DNA of 64,000 bases, from NCBI RefSeq assembly GCF_020151015.1, contig NZ_CP083746.1:569001-633000 (forward strand). The letters are read 5' to 3'. Origin of the DNA: Pseudomonas sp. p1(2021b). Lineage in GTDB: Bacteria > Pseudomonadota > Gammaproteobacteria > Pseudomonadales > Pseudomonadaceae. The translations under genes were made by a program, and so were the position numbers. Positions 57,411 through 64,000 of the stretch are shown piece after piece. Within the stretch, counting starts at the first letter, position 1. Every line of letters begins with the position of its first letter. The notes beneath the pieces are model-generated. The model had not been told where the DNA came from and made no database searches. It saw nothing but the letters and a program-made list of their open reading frames with translations.

Positions 57411-59572
57411 AGTTGCCTCCTGTTCACATGCCGGTCGCTGAATGGGCGCCCGTGGTGCGGGAGCGATGGACGGTGCTGGTCGAAAAGGTCGCTCGAATGA
57501 AGGCCGCAAGTGGCAAGAGCGATGCCTTTGACGCCATGTTGGCACGATTGCGCGACATGGCGAGTACGGGGCGTTTCGACGGCCTGCCTGAGCTGCTAAA
57601 ACGTCGTCTCACTGCGCGTGCGTTGACCTGGTTGTGGCTCAACGACGAGGCCATGGGTAGGCGTTTGCTTAGTTCGCGTCTGCTTTCGGTGCTGGTCGAT
57701 GCTCAGCAGCCGAGGCTGACACGTATCACCTTGCAGCAGTTGGCTCAGTTTTACTTTCGTCGCTTCGACAAGCTGGATGAGCACGATGGGCTGCGTGAGC
57801 AGCTTGAGCAGATTTTGCTCCAGCAACTGCATTTAATGCCCGAGCCCAAAGTAAGTGGCCCCCAGACTGATCCGCTGGTAACCCTCAAGCGTGATGGTCA
57901 TTGGTTGTTGCCGCCTGACGGGCCAGTCCAGCTAGTTGAGCGGGTACGCGACAGTGGCCATGAGCTGGGCGAGACCTTTGAGGTCATGGGATTGCAGGGC
58001 TTTGATGACGGGCGTTATGGCGATATCTGCCGGGCCCACTTCTACCTGGAAACCTTACGAGGGCTTTCGCCCGGTGAATACGATCCCGTGCTGGATGAGT
58101 TGCAGAAGCCCGCTGTGTCCAAGGCTCCGTACGAGGGCGAGCGTCGTATCGGTCATATTGCGCTGGAGATTCTGATCGATCGCGCCGGTCAGGAACCGGG
58201 GGAGGTCTGGCAGAACTTTATTCTCAATCTGGCGGGGGATCCGCGGATCGCAAGTACCGCAGCCAACTACCGTGAGTGGTGGCAACCACTTGGTGAGGCG
58301 CGTATCCAGAAGGTGCGTGGTTGGTTGTCTAAGGAAGACCTTCGGTTGTTCCTGCAGGCGGTTGAGCAATATGGCTTGGAGTCGGGAAAGGAAGATCTCA
58401 AGCGTATGTTCCCGGCGCGCAAACTGTTCTTGGAGGGATTGTTTGCGCTCGGCTTGATCCGACATACGAGGTTGATGCTTGGCCGCAATGCCAAGCTGTC
58501 GGTGAAGCGTATTCTCGGAAGTGAGGTAAAAACCAGCTTCGCGGGCATGGATTCAGCCATGAGCGACAAGGCGGTGATCTATCTCGATTGTGGCGACTTC
58601 CATCTGGTCGAGGGCTCCCATAGTTTCAAAATTTGGGTTTACCTCGGCCAGCCAGGGCATTGGGTCAAGTCGTATGAGCGAAATCAGTTCTCGCACTTCG
58701 ATCTGACAACGTCGTTGCCTAATCAATACAAGGCAGCCTACCCAAGCCTTCCCTACGAGGCAGTGACCCATAACGGTTCCTGGCAGCGTAAGGTGTTCGA
58801 TTTCCTGGCGGATAACGGTATTGCGCTGGATATCGAAAAATTGCTTAGCCGGTCGGAGTACAAGGCATATTTGAGCAAATACGGCCTACCCGTCGTGAGG
58901 GGCAAGAAAGCGCGCGTTGAGCCACTGGTTCAGCAAAGCGCGAAGTCTGATTCGGCCCCAGTTTCTCAGGGTGGAGCAACCGGCTCTGTGTCCGCGCATC
59001 GTATGGCTGAACCGCGTCCTCCTGCTGTGGATGCTTTTGCCTCAGAAGCTCCAAGAGCCTCCGGCACCGAACTGACCGACACGCAATTATCGATTCTGGC
59101 CTACCTGTCCAAGCACCCGGAAAGCTTGATGGGAGATATTCGTCGAGCCCTAGAAGGCGATGAAGCACTCTTTTACGAGATCCAGGACGCTCTTCGAGGC
59201 AGTATTTCAAGCTACGTCCAACAGAACGAAGTCTTCCAATGGTCCCTATCCAGCAAGGGAGAGGCATTGTTGCGTAAAGCGGATTTAGATCCTGCACCCA
59301 ACACCTCTGATGCAGACCAGCAACCTTTAAAGGCTACTTTGCAGCATTTGGGGACGTTTGACTTGCAGGTGCTGTGGTACTTCAAAAATAACCCAGGCGA
59401 CAAGGTGCGCCACGCAGCGAACGTTTTCGGCGTCGAGGCGCGGGTGATTAATCAGGTGCTTTACGGTTCGTTGAAGGGCATGTGTGTGCAGGACAAGCAG
59501 TTCGGCTGGTCCGTTAATGAAACGACTCGCCTCTCACTTGAAGCGTTGGATAAACAGGACAGGGCTGAATAA
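57407..59572 (+). CDS. zorC: Zorya protein ZorC, with extra C-terminal region
   Basis: 721 residues, GTG start overlapping zorB by 4 bases. Residues to about 500 match the ZorC core (EH-signature type; YGLESGKEDLKRMFPARKLFLEGLFALGLI and VIYLDCGDFHLVEGSHSFKIWV). A Pro/Ala-rich linker (about 500-550) leads to two similar winged-helix-like units (about 555-620, QLSILAYLSKHPESLMGDIRRAL; and 648-715, VLWYFKNNPGDKVRHAANVF). The reference E. coli protein is, as I recall, about 560 residues, so this tail looks like an added DNA-binding region. ZorC links the motor to ZorD. Confidence 0.87.
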   Translation: MKLPPVHMPVAEWAPVVRERWTVLVEKVARMKAASGKSDAFDAMLARLRDMASTGRFDGLPELLKRRLTARALTWLWLNDEAMGRRLLSSRLLSVLVDAQQPRLTRITLQQLAQFYFRRFDKLDEHDGLREQLEQILLQQLHLMPEPKVSGPQTDPLVTLKRDGHWLLPPDGPVQLVERVRDSGHELGETFEVMGLQGFDDGRYGDICRAHFYLETLRGLSPGEYDPVLDELQKPAVSKAPYEGERRIGHIALEILIDRAGQEPGEVWQNFILNLAGDPRIASTAANYREWWQPLGEARIQKVRGWLSKEDLRLFLQAVEQYGLESGKEDLKRMFPARKLFLEGLFALGLIRHTRLMLGRNAKLSVKRILGSEVKTSFAGMDSAMSDKAVIYLDCGDFHLVEGSHSFKIWVYLGQPGHWVKSYERNQFSHFDLTTSLPNQYKAAYPSLPYEAVTHNGSWQRKVFDFLADNGIALDIEKLLSRSEYKAYLSKYGLPVVRGKKARVEPLVQQSAKSDSAPVSQGGATGSVSAHRMAEPRPPAVDAFASEAPRASGTELTDTQLSILAYLSKHPESLMGDIRRALEGDEALFYEIQDALRGSISSYVQQNEVFQWSLSSKGEALLRKADLDPAPNTSDADQQPLKATLQHLGTFDLQVLWYFKNNPGDKVRHAANVFGVEARVINQVLYGSLKGMCVQDKQFGWSVNETTRLSLEALDKQDRAE

Positions 59573-62500
59573 TGGGATTGATGGATATTTTCCGCTCGCT
59601 GATTGGTGAGCGGGACGGAGCGCTCAGTACCCAGCAAGGCTTTCAGTCTCAGCCTGATTCCAATGGCTTGAATTTCTATCTGCCCTTGCCGGCCTTCAAG
59701 GCACTGCAAGCCGGGCAGGGCAGTGCTTTAGAAAAAATTCAGCTGATAGTGCTCAACATGCTGGTTGAGCAAGGGGTTGCCGAAAACACGGCCAACGGTT
59801 TTCACATCGGTGCAGAAGATATTGCCGGGATGGATTTGGAGCAGGCGGAGATCCTGCGCTTGCCAAGACGTCTGGCCGGACGCTTTCTCACTTCGATTAG
59901 TGGGCGCACGGGCAACAGTGGTTTTCGTGTGGCGATCACGCTGGAAATGCCGGACGGCCCTGCCAGCTTCAATCGCAAAGGCCCCTATCTGTATCTAACC
60001 AGCAGCGAGTGCTATTGGCTGACGCCGGCTGAAATGATGGGGTTGCAGGCTTGGGAGCGGCATGAGTCTTTAGGCCCAGAACAGCGAGGAGAGGCGGCTA
60101 ATCTGCGCCTGATGGCCGAGCTGCAGACCGCTGCGCGCAGCGGGATGCGTATTGATCTTAGCCACTTTGAGCGGCTGGATGTCGTGGTGCCTCAGAACAT
60201 CGGAGTTATCGCTACGCGTTTACCGGACGGCAGCCTCCAACTCTGCCCGAGCCTGGGGGATGGTTCCAGTGCTGACCAGCTGGAAAAACGCTGGTCGCAG
60301 TTGGATATGACTGCCGATGGCGGTGTACTGCGCATCGATAATCGCGTACTGCTGCTGGATCAGGCGCGGATGGATGGCATCCGCAATGTGCTGGCTAAAA
60401 AACGTATCCCGGCTGATCAGGTCAACGAGTTTATAGCCACGCCAACGGCGTTTCTCGATGCTGCGCTGGTCAATCTTGAGGTGGGCTTCTCTACCCGGGT
60501 TGCGGGTATTGGCAAACTTCAGCACATGGATTTCGGTGTGCTGGATGCAACCAAGAATGACTGGTTTGCGCTGGATAAGCGCCCGGCACCTGCAGCGATC
60601 CTGAGCAAGCTGATTCAGTCTCCTGAGGATTTGCAGCGCTTCGAGGAGGTACTGCAGGCGGCTAATGAACAGGGCGCGACGAGTCTGTCGTTTGCTGGCG
60701 AGGTGATCGATATCTCTGACGCGCCGACTGTTCAGCAAGAGCTGGCCAGGGCTCGCCAGAACATGGCTCATGTGAGCGATAGCGAGCCGCACAGCGAGGA
60801 GGGTGTTCTCCCTGGGGAGGACAAGGAGAAAGTCGGGGTCATTCTGAAGGATGCCGACGAGATTAATTCTGCGCTGTTGCGTAAGGCTGCTGCTGCGAAG
60901 CCGCTGGTGGTGCCAGATTGGTCGGCCTATGCCCGGGAGCCGTTCCCTCATCAGCGTGAGGGGATCGAGTGGATGCTGAAGCTGATGGGCGCAGCGTTGC
61001 AGGATGAAACTGATGATCTCTATCGCCTGCAGGGTGGTTTGCTTGCAGATGACATGGGGCTCGGCAAGACATACATGTCGCTGGTCGCAGTCGGGGAGTA
61101 TCTGGCCAGTCAGCGCGCAGCTGACAAGCCGCAGAAGCCGGTTCTGGTGGTGGCGCCACTGAGTCTGCTGGAAAACTGGGAGGATGAAGTCGGTAAGACC
61201 TTCGCCAGCATCCCGTTCCGCGATGTGGTGGTGCTGCAGTCGGGGCGTAGTCTGCGTGACTATCGTGTCAAAGGTGCTGAGCGTGAATCGGTGCAGTTGG
61301 CGTCGATGATTGATGACAGCAGCGGCATGCTGGATGAGCAGAGCATTCGCTATGCACTGCATGTGGGGCCGGAGGCAGGCGTGCATCGTCTGGACATGGA
61401 CCGTCGCTTGGTGCTCACGACCTATCAGACCCTGCGTGATTATCAGTTCTCCTTGTGCCGAATCGACTGGGGCATGGTCATCTTCGACGAGGCGCAGAAC
61501 ATCAAGAACCCCAATGCACTGCAGACTATTGCCGCTAAAGGGCTCAAGGCGGATTTCAAACTGTTGGCGACTGGAACACCGGTAGAAAATAGCCTGGGCG
61601 ATTTCTGGTGCCTGATGCATACGGTGCAGCCTGGCTTACTTGGTGGCTGGGAAAGCTTCCGCGATACCTGGATCAAGCCAATTCTGGCTGCAAGCGATGA
61701 AGAGCGTGATGAGGTACGGGCGCGTTTGGGCGAGCAGCTGCGGCGTGCTGTAGGCATATTCATGTTGCGGCGGGTTAAAGAAGATCAGCTCAAAGGCCTG
61801 CCAGCCAAGACTATTCTCAGTGGTGTCGAGCAAGCCGATCATGGCCTGCAACGGTATGCGGCGCAGTTGGGTGTGGTGATGAAAGGCATCCAGTTGCAGG
61901 CCTACGACGAAGTCCTCGACAGCTATCGGGCTCGTCGTGCAAGCGCTGAGGATATGCGTGGTACCGCACTGGCGGCTTTGACTCAGCTTCGCTCCATTTC
62001 CCTGCACCCACGGCTGGAGAATGAGTCGGCGCTGTACAGCGAGGATGGCAAGCAGGCGCGACAACTGATGATAGAGTCCGGCAAGCTGGCGGTGCTGCTG
62101 CAGTTACTCGATGAGATCAGTAGCAAGGGTGAAAAGGTCATCCTGTTCATGATGACCAAGCGCCTGCAGCGAGTCCTCAAGCTTTGGCTAGATCAGATCT
62201 ATGACCTGAATGTGGCGGTGATCAATGGTGACACCCAGGCTGTGGCGAGTCGCGCCGAGGATATGACGCGCAAGAAGCTAATTGCCGAGTTTGAAGCGAA
62301 AAGTGGCTTCAACATCCTGATCATGTCGCCAGTAGCCGCTGGTGTCGGTTTGACGGTGATTGGGGCCAACCATGTGGTGCATTTAGAGCGCCATTGGAAC
62401 CCGGCTAAAGAAGCGCAAGCGTCCGATCGGGTTTACCGGATCGGCCAAACCAAGCCTGTGTTCATCCATCTGCCTGCCGTCACTCACCCCCAGTTTGATT

Positions 62501-62613
62501 CATTCGATGTGCACCTCGACCGCTTATTGCGCGGAAAGCTGATGCTTAAAGACGCGGTAGTGACACCAGAGGCGGTTAGTGAAAGTGAGATGATTCAATC
62601 GATGGGGCTCTGA
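59572..62613 (+). CDS. zorD: Zorya helicase/nuclease ZorD
   Basis: 1013 residues. The N-terminal 430 residues are of unassigned fold. The SNF2 helicase then shows Walker A LLADDMGLGKTYMSL (Lys499), FDEAQNIKN (DEAQ at 639-642), LLATGTPVENSLGDFW, and the last motifs LIMSPVAAGVGLTVIGANHVV and QASDRVYRIGQTK. ZorD of type I Zorya degrades invading DNA. ATG overlaps the zorC stop by 1 base (TAATG). Confidence 0.94.
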   Translation: MGLMDIFRSLIGERDGALSTQQGFQSQPDSNGLNFYLPLPAFKALQAGQGSALEKIQLIVLNMLVEQGVAENTANGFHIGAEDIAGMDLEQAEILRLPRRLAGRFLTSISGRTGNSGFRVAITLEMPDGPASFNRKGPYLYLTSSECYWLTPAEMMGLQAWERHESLGPEQRGEAANLRLMAELQTAARSGMRIDLSHFERLDVVVPQNIGVIATRLPDGSLQLCPSLGDGSSADQLEKRWSQLDMTADGGVLRIDNRVLLLDQARMDGIRNVLAKKRIPADQVNEFIATPTAFLDAALVNLEVGFSTRVAGIGKLQHMDFGVLDATKNDWFALDKRPAPAAILSKLIQSPEDLQRFEEVLQAANEQGATSLSFAGEVIDISDAPTVQQELARARQNMAHVSDSEPHSEEGVLPGEDKEKVGVILKDADEINSALLRKAAAAKPLVVPDWSAYAREPFPHQREGIEWMLKLMGAALQDETDDLYRLQGGLLADDMGLGKTYMSLVAVGEYLASQRAADKPQKPVLVVAPLSLLENWEDEVGKTFASIPFRDVVVLQSGRSLRDYRVKGAERESVQLASMIDDSSGMLDEQSIRYALHVGPEAGVHRLDMDRRLVLTTYQTLRDYQFSLCRIDWGMVIFDEAQNIKNPNALQTIAAKGLKADFKLLATGTPVENSLGDFWCLMHTVQPGLLGGWESFRDTWIKPILAASDEERDEVRARLGEQLRRAVGIFMLRRVKEDQLKGLPAKTILSGVEQADHGLQRYAAQLGVVMKGIQLQAYDEVLDSYRARRASAEDMRGTALAALTQLRSISLHPRLENESALYSEDGKQARQLMIESGKLAVLLQLLDEISSKGEKVILFMMTKRLQRVLKLWLDQIYDLNVAVINGDTQAVASRAEDMTRKKLIAEFEAKSGFNILIMSPVAAGVGLTVIGANHVVHLERHWNPAKEAQASDRVYRIGQTKPVFIHLPAVTHPQFDSFDVHLDRLLRGKLMLKDAVVTPEAVSESEMIQSMGL

Positions 62614-62720
62614 TTGGGACACAGGCGCTGTTTTGCAATCGAACTCTGAATTTAAGATTCGGAGCTCAGATAGCTGGTACTTCAGGCATTGGCTGATAGC
62701 CGACGTCCTTCATCGGGGCA

Positions 62721-62760
62721 AAAAATAAGTCATGCCGCGTACCCGTAGGTACGAGGCATG
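62721..62760 (-). terminator. Terminator of the truncated minus-strand gene
   Basis: On the minus strand CATGCCTCGTACC, a four-base loop and GGTACGCGGCATG form a 13-bp stem with one mismatch, followed by ACTTATTTTTTG. It stands 18 bases after the gene end at 62779 and also downstream of zorD on the other strand. Confidence 0.65.
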
Positions 62761-62778
62761 TGTTTGCACAAAAGTCAG

Positions 62779-63082
62779 TCACTGGCTCGGCAGACCACAC
62801 TCTTCAAGGATCTGACGGATCATGTAGTAATCCTCCAGCGGTGCGCCTATTTTGCTCTCAATGGCATTGACGGCGTCGTCGTGGCAGGCGTCGGTGCTGT
62901 ATTTGGCGATGTTTACCAAAGGCTCGTAAGGTGCGTCGCCTCTGTCCGGTCCAACATCTCCATGGTATGCAGTGGCGTGACCATTGCTGTCATAGCCTAG
63001 GTACCAACCCGATTCGATGATGAAGTAACCGTTGGCTCCTTTACCTACCATCGTGCCCTTCGGAAACCCTGGCTGATTCGAG
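62779..63082 (-). pseudogene. Small gene cut by IS66, 3' part
   Basis: The frame from the IS66 end at 63083 reads NQPGFPKGTMVGKGANGYFI and continues to KIGAPLEDYYMIRQILEECGLPSQ, about 100 residues. It has an internal ATG at 63051 with GAAGGG upstream, so a 90-residue product is possible, but the coding pattern continues upstream to the IS end, which suggests the 5' part was lost by insertion. The fold is unknown; it has features of an immunity or toxin-tail protein (YLGYDSNGHATAYHGDVG). Confidence 0.55.
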
Positions 63083-64000
63083 GTAAGCGTACGGCTAACT
63101 CACATTGCGTAAATCAGGCCGGTACCCACTGATGCGGTGGCAATTGCCCGATCTCACTGGCCCGCTGCGTCGACAACCGCGTCAGAACATCTTTGAGATA
63201 GGCATACGGATCATGCCCATTCATGCGCGCCGACTGGATCAAGCTCATAATCGCCGCAGCCCGTTTGCCACTGCGCAGCGACCCGGCAAACAACCAGTTC
63301 GAGCGCCCGAGTGCCCATGGCCGGATCTGGTTCTCCGCCTGATTGTTGTCGATGGGCACAGCCCCATCGTCCAGGTAGCGCGTCAGCGCTACCCAGCGTT
63401 TCAGGCTGTAATCGAGGGCTTTGGCCGTGGCTGATCCGTTGGGCGCCAAGTCGCGCTGGGCCAACATCCAGTCATGCAGTGTTTTGCTGATCGGTACCGC
63501 CATTTCCTGACGTAGTCGCCAACGGTCTTCGTTGCTCATATCCCGAGCCTGGCGTTCAATCTCGTACAAAGCGCCAATCGAGTGCAGCGCCTGTTCCGCC
63601 AACAGGCTTTTGTTCGCGACATGCAGGTCGAAGAACTTGCGGCGAGCATGAGCCATGCAGCCGATTTCAGTGATGCCTTGCTCAAAACCGGCCTTGTATC
63701 CAGCGAAATCGTCGCAGACCAGCTTGCCGTTCCAGTCGCCCAGGAAGTTACGTGCATGTTCTCCGGCACGGCTTGGGCTGAAGTCGTAAACCACCGCTTT
63801 GAGCGCCGAAAACGGTGTAGCGCTATACGCCCAGACGTAGGCCCGGTGGGTTTTCTTCTCGCCTGGCGCAAGCATTTGAACCGGTGTTTCGTCAGCGTGA
63901 ATCACGCCCTGGTTCAGCACCGCTTCACGCAGTGCATCGACCAGCGGCTGGAGTCGCACGCCGGTTTGCCCGACCCACTGGGCCAAGGTCGAACGAGCGA
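63083..64000 (-). mobile_element. IS66-family element, partial
   Basis: The terminal sequence GTAAGCGTACGGC at 63083 matches IS66-type ends, which begin GTAA. The transposase gene follows on the minus strand and the element runs off the right edge. An 8-base target duplication would be GATTCGAG (63075-63082), not checkable here. Confidence 0.75.
63114..64000 (-). CDS. IS66 transposase TnpC, 5' part outside the window
   Basis: DDE transposase. The visible C-terminal 295 residues start RSTLAQWVGQTGV at the right edge. Catalytic residues are IHADETPV (Asp), CDDFAGYKAG (Asp) and NNQAENQIRP (Glu), with the IS66_C tail. The full protein is about 510 residues, so roughly 40% lies outside. Coding on the minus strand ends at TGA 63114-63116. 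Confidence 0.92.
   Translation of the reverse strand, partial: ARSTLAQWVGQTGVRLQPLVDALREAVLNQGVIHADETPVQMLAPGEKKTHRAYVWAYSATPFSALKAVVYDFSPSRAGEHARNFLGDWNGKLVCDDFAGYKAGFEQGITEIGCMAHARRKFFDLHVANKSLLAEQALHSIGALYEIERQARDMSNEDRWRLRQEMAVPISKTLHDWMLAQRDLAPNGSATAKALDYSLKRWVALTRYLDDGAVPIDNNQAENQIRPWALGRSNWLFAGSLRSGKRAAAIMSLIQSARMNGHDPYAYLKDVLTRLSTQRASEIGQLPPHQWVPA

Overview
The window is a piece of a Pseudomonas chromosome, most likely from the P. putida group. The evidence is high G+C coding sequence, the gene order miaB-ybeZ-ybeY-corC-lnt next to leuS, the hemL-thiE-thiD cluster, and many copies of the palindromic REP element whose core reads like GTAGGAGCGGGCTTGTCCCGCG. No rRNA, tRNA or CRISPR array is present.

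Core part (1-41 kb). leuS (partial) runs off the left edge. Two small genes follow, then an IS110-type insertion sequence that sits exactly inside a REP element. Next come the left-pointing miaB-ybeZ-ybeY-corC-lnt cluster (tRNA and rRNA maturation, lipoprotein acylation), a DUF1820 gene, a Sel1-repeat protein, hemL-thiE-thiD (tetrapyrrole and thiamine synthesis), a 7TMR-DISM histidine kinase, an AidB-like acyl-CoA dehydrogenase, AMP nucleosidase and an RluE-type pseudouridine synthase. From 20 to 41 kb lies a run of ordinary housekeeping genes: two Lrp-family regulators, a cation diffusion facilitator, hrpB, a NYN-domain protein, an EamA exporter, an RhlE-type helicase, a flavoprotein, an HDAC-like hydrolase, tesB, a HAD phosphatase, a quinone-oxidoreductase-like dehydrogenase and a GabP-like permease.

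Accessory part (about 41 kb to the right edge). After a GFA protein and an LDH-type malate dehydrogenase the sequence becomes patchy and partly A+T rich, with gene remnants and an orphan UmuD-like gene behind a perfect LexA box. A 33-residue hydrophobic peptide follows. Then comes a defence island: a WYL/CapW-type regulator with a palindromic operator candidate, a divergent pair (membrane coiled-coil protein plus a peptidase-M15-like protein that seems to lack its metal ligands), and a type I restriction-modification locus (hsdR, hsdM, hsdS) with an HNH nuclease gene inserted between hsdR and hsdM. A NucS/PD-(D/E)XK nuclease with a PUA-like C-terminal region follows, and then a complete type I Zorya system (zorA, zorB, zorC, zorD) whose ZorC carries an apparent extra C-terminal region with two winged-helix-like repeats. 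The island is cut by an IS66 element that truncates a small gene and runs off the right edge.

The genes from hsdR to zorD all point right with short gaps or 1-4 base overlaps, so one or two transcripts could carry the whole defence cluster under the divergent WYL regulator. The two points I find most worth checking are the IS110 bridge-RNA candidate, whose loops match the REP target and the element's own end, and the three-gene module (WYL regulator, coiled coil, M15-like) beside the restriction and Zorya genes.
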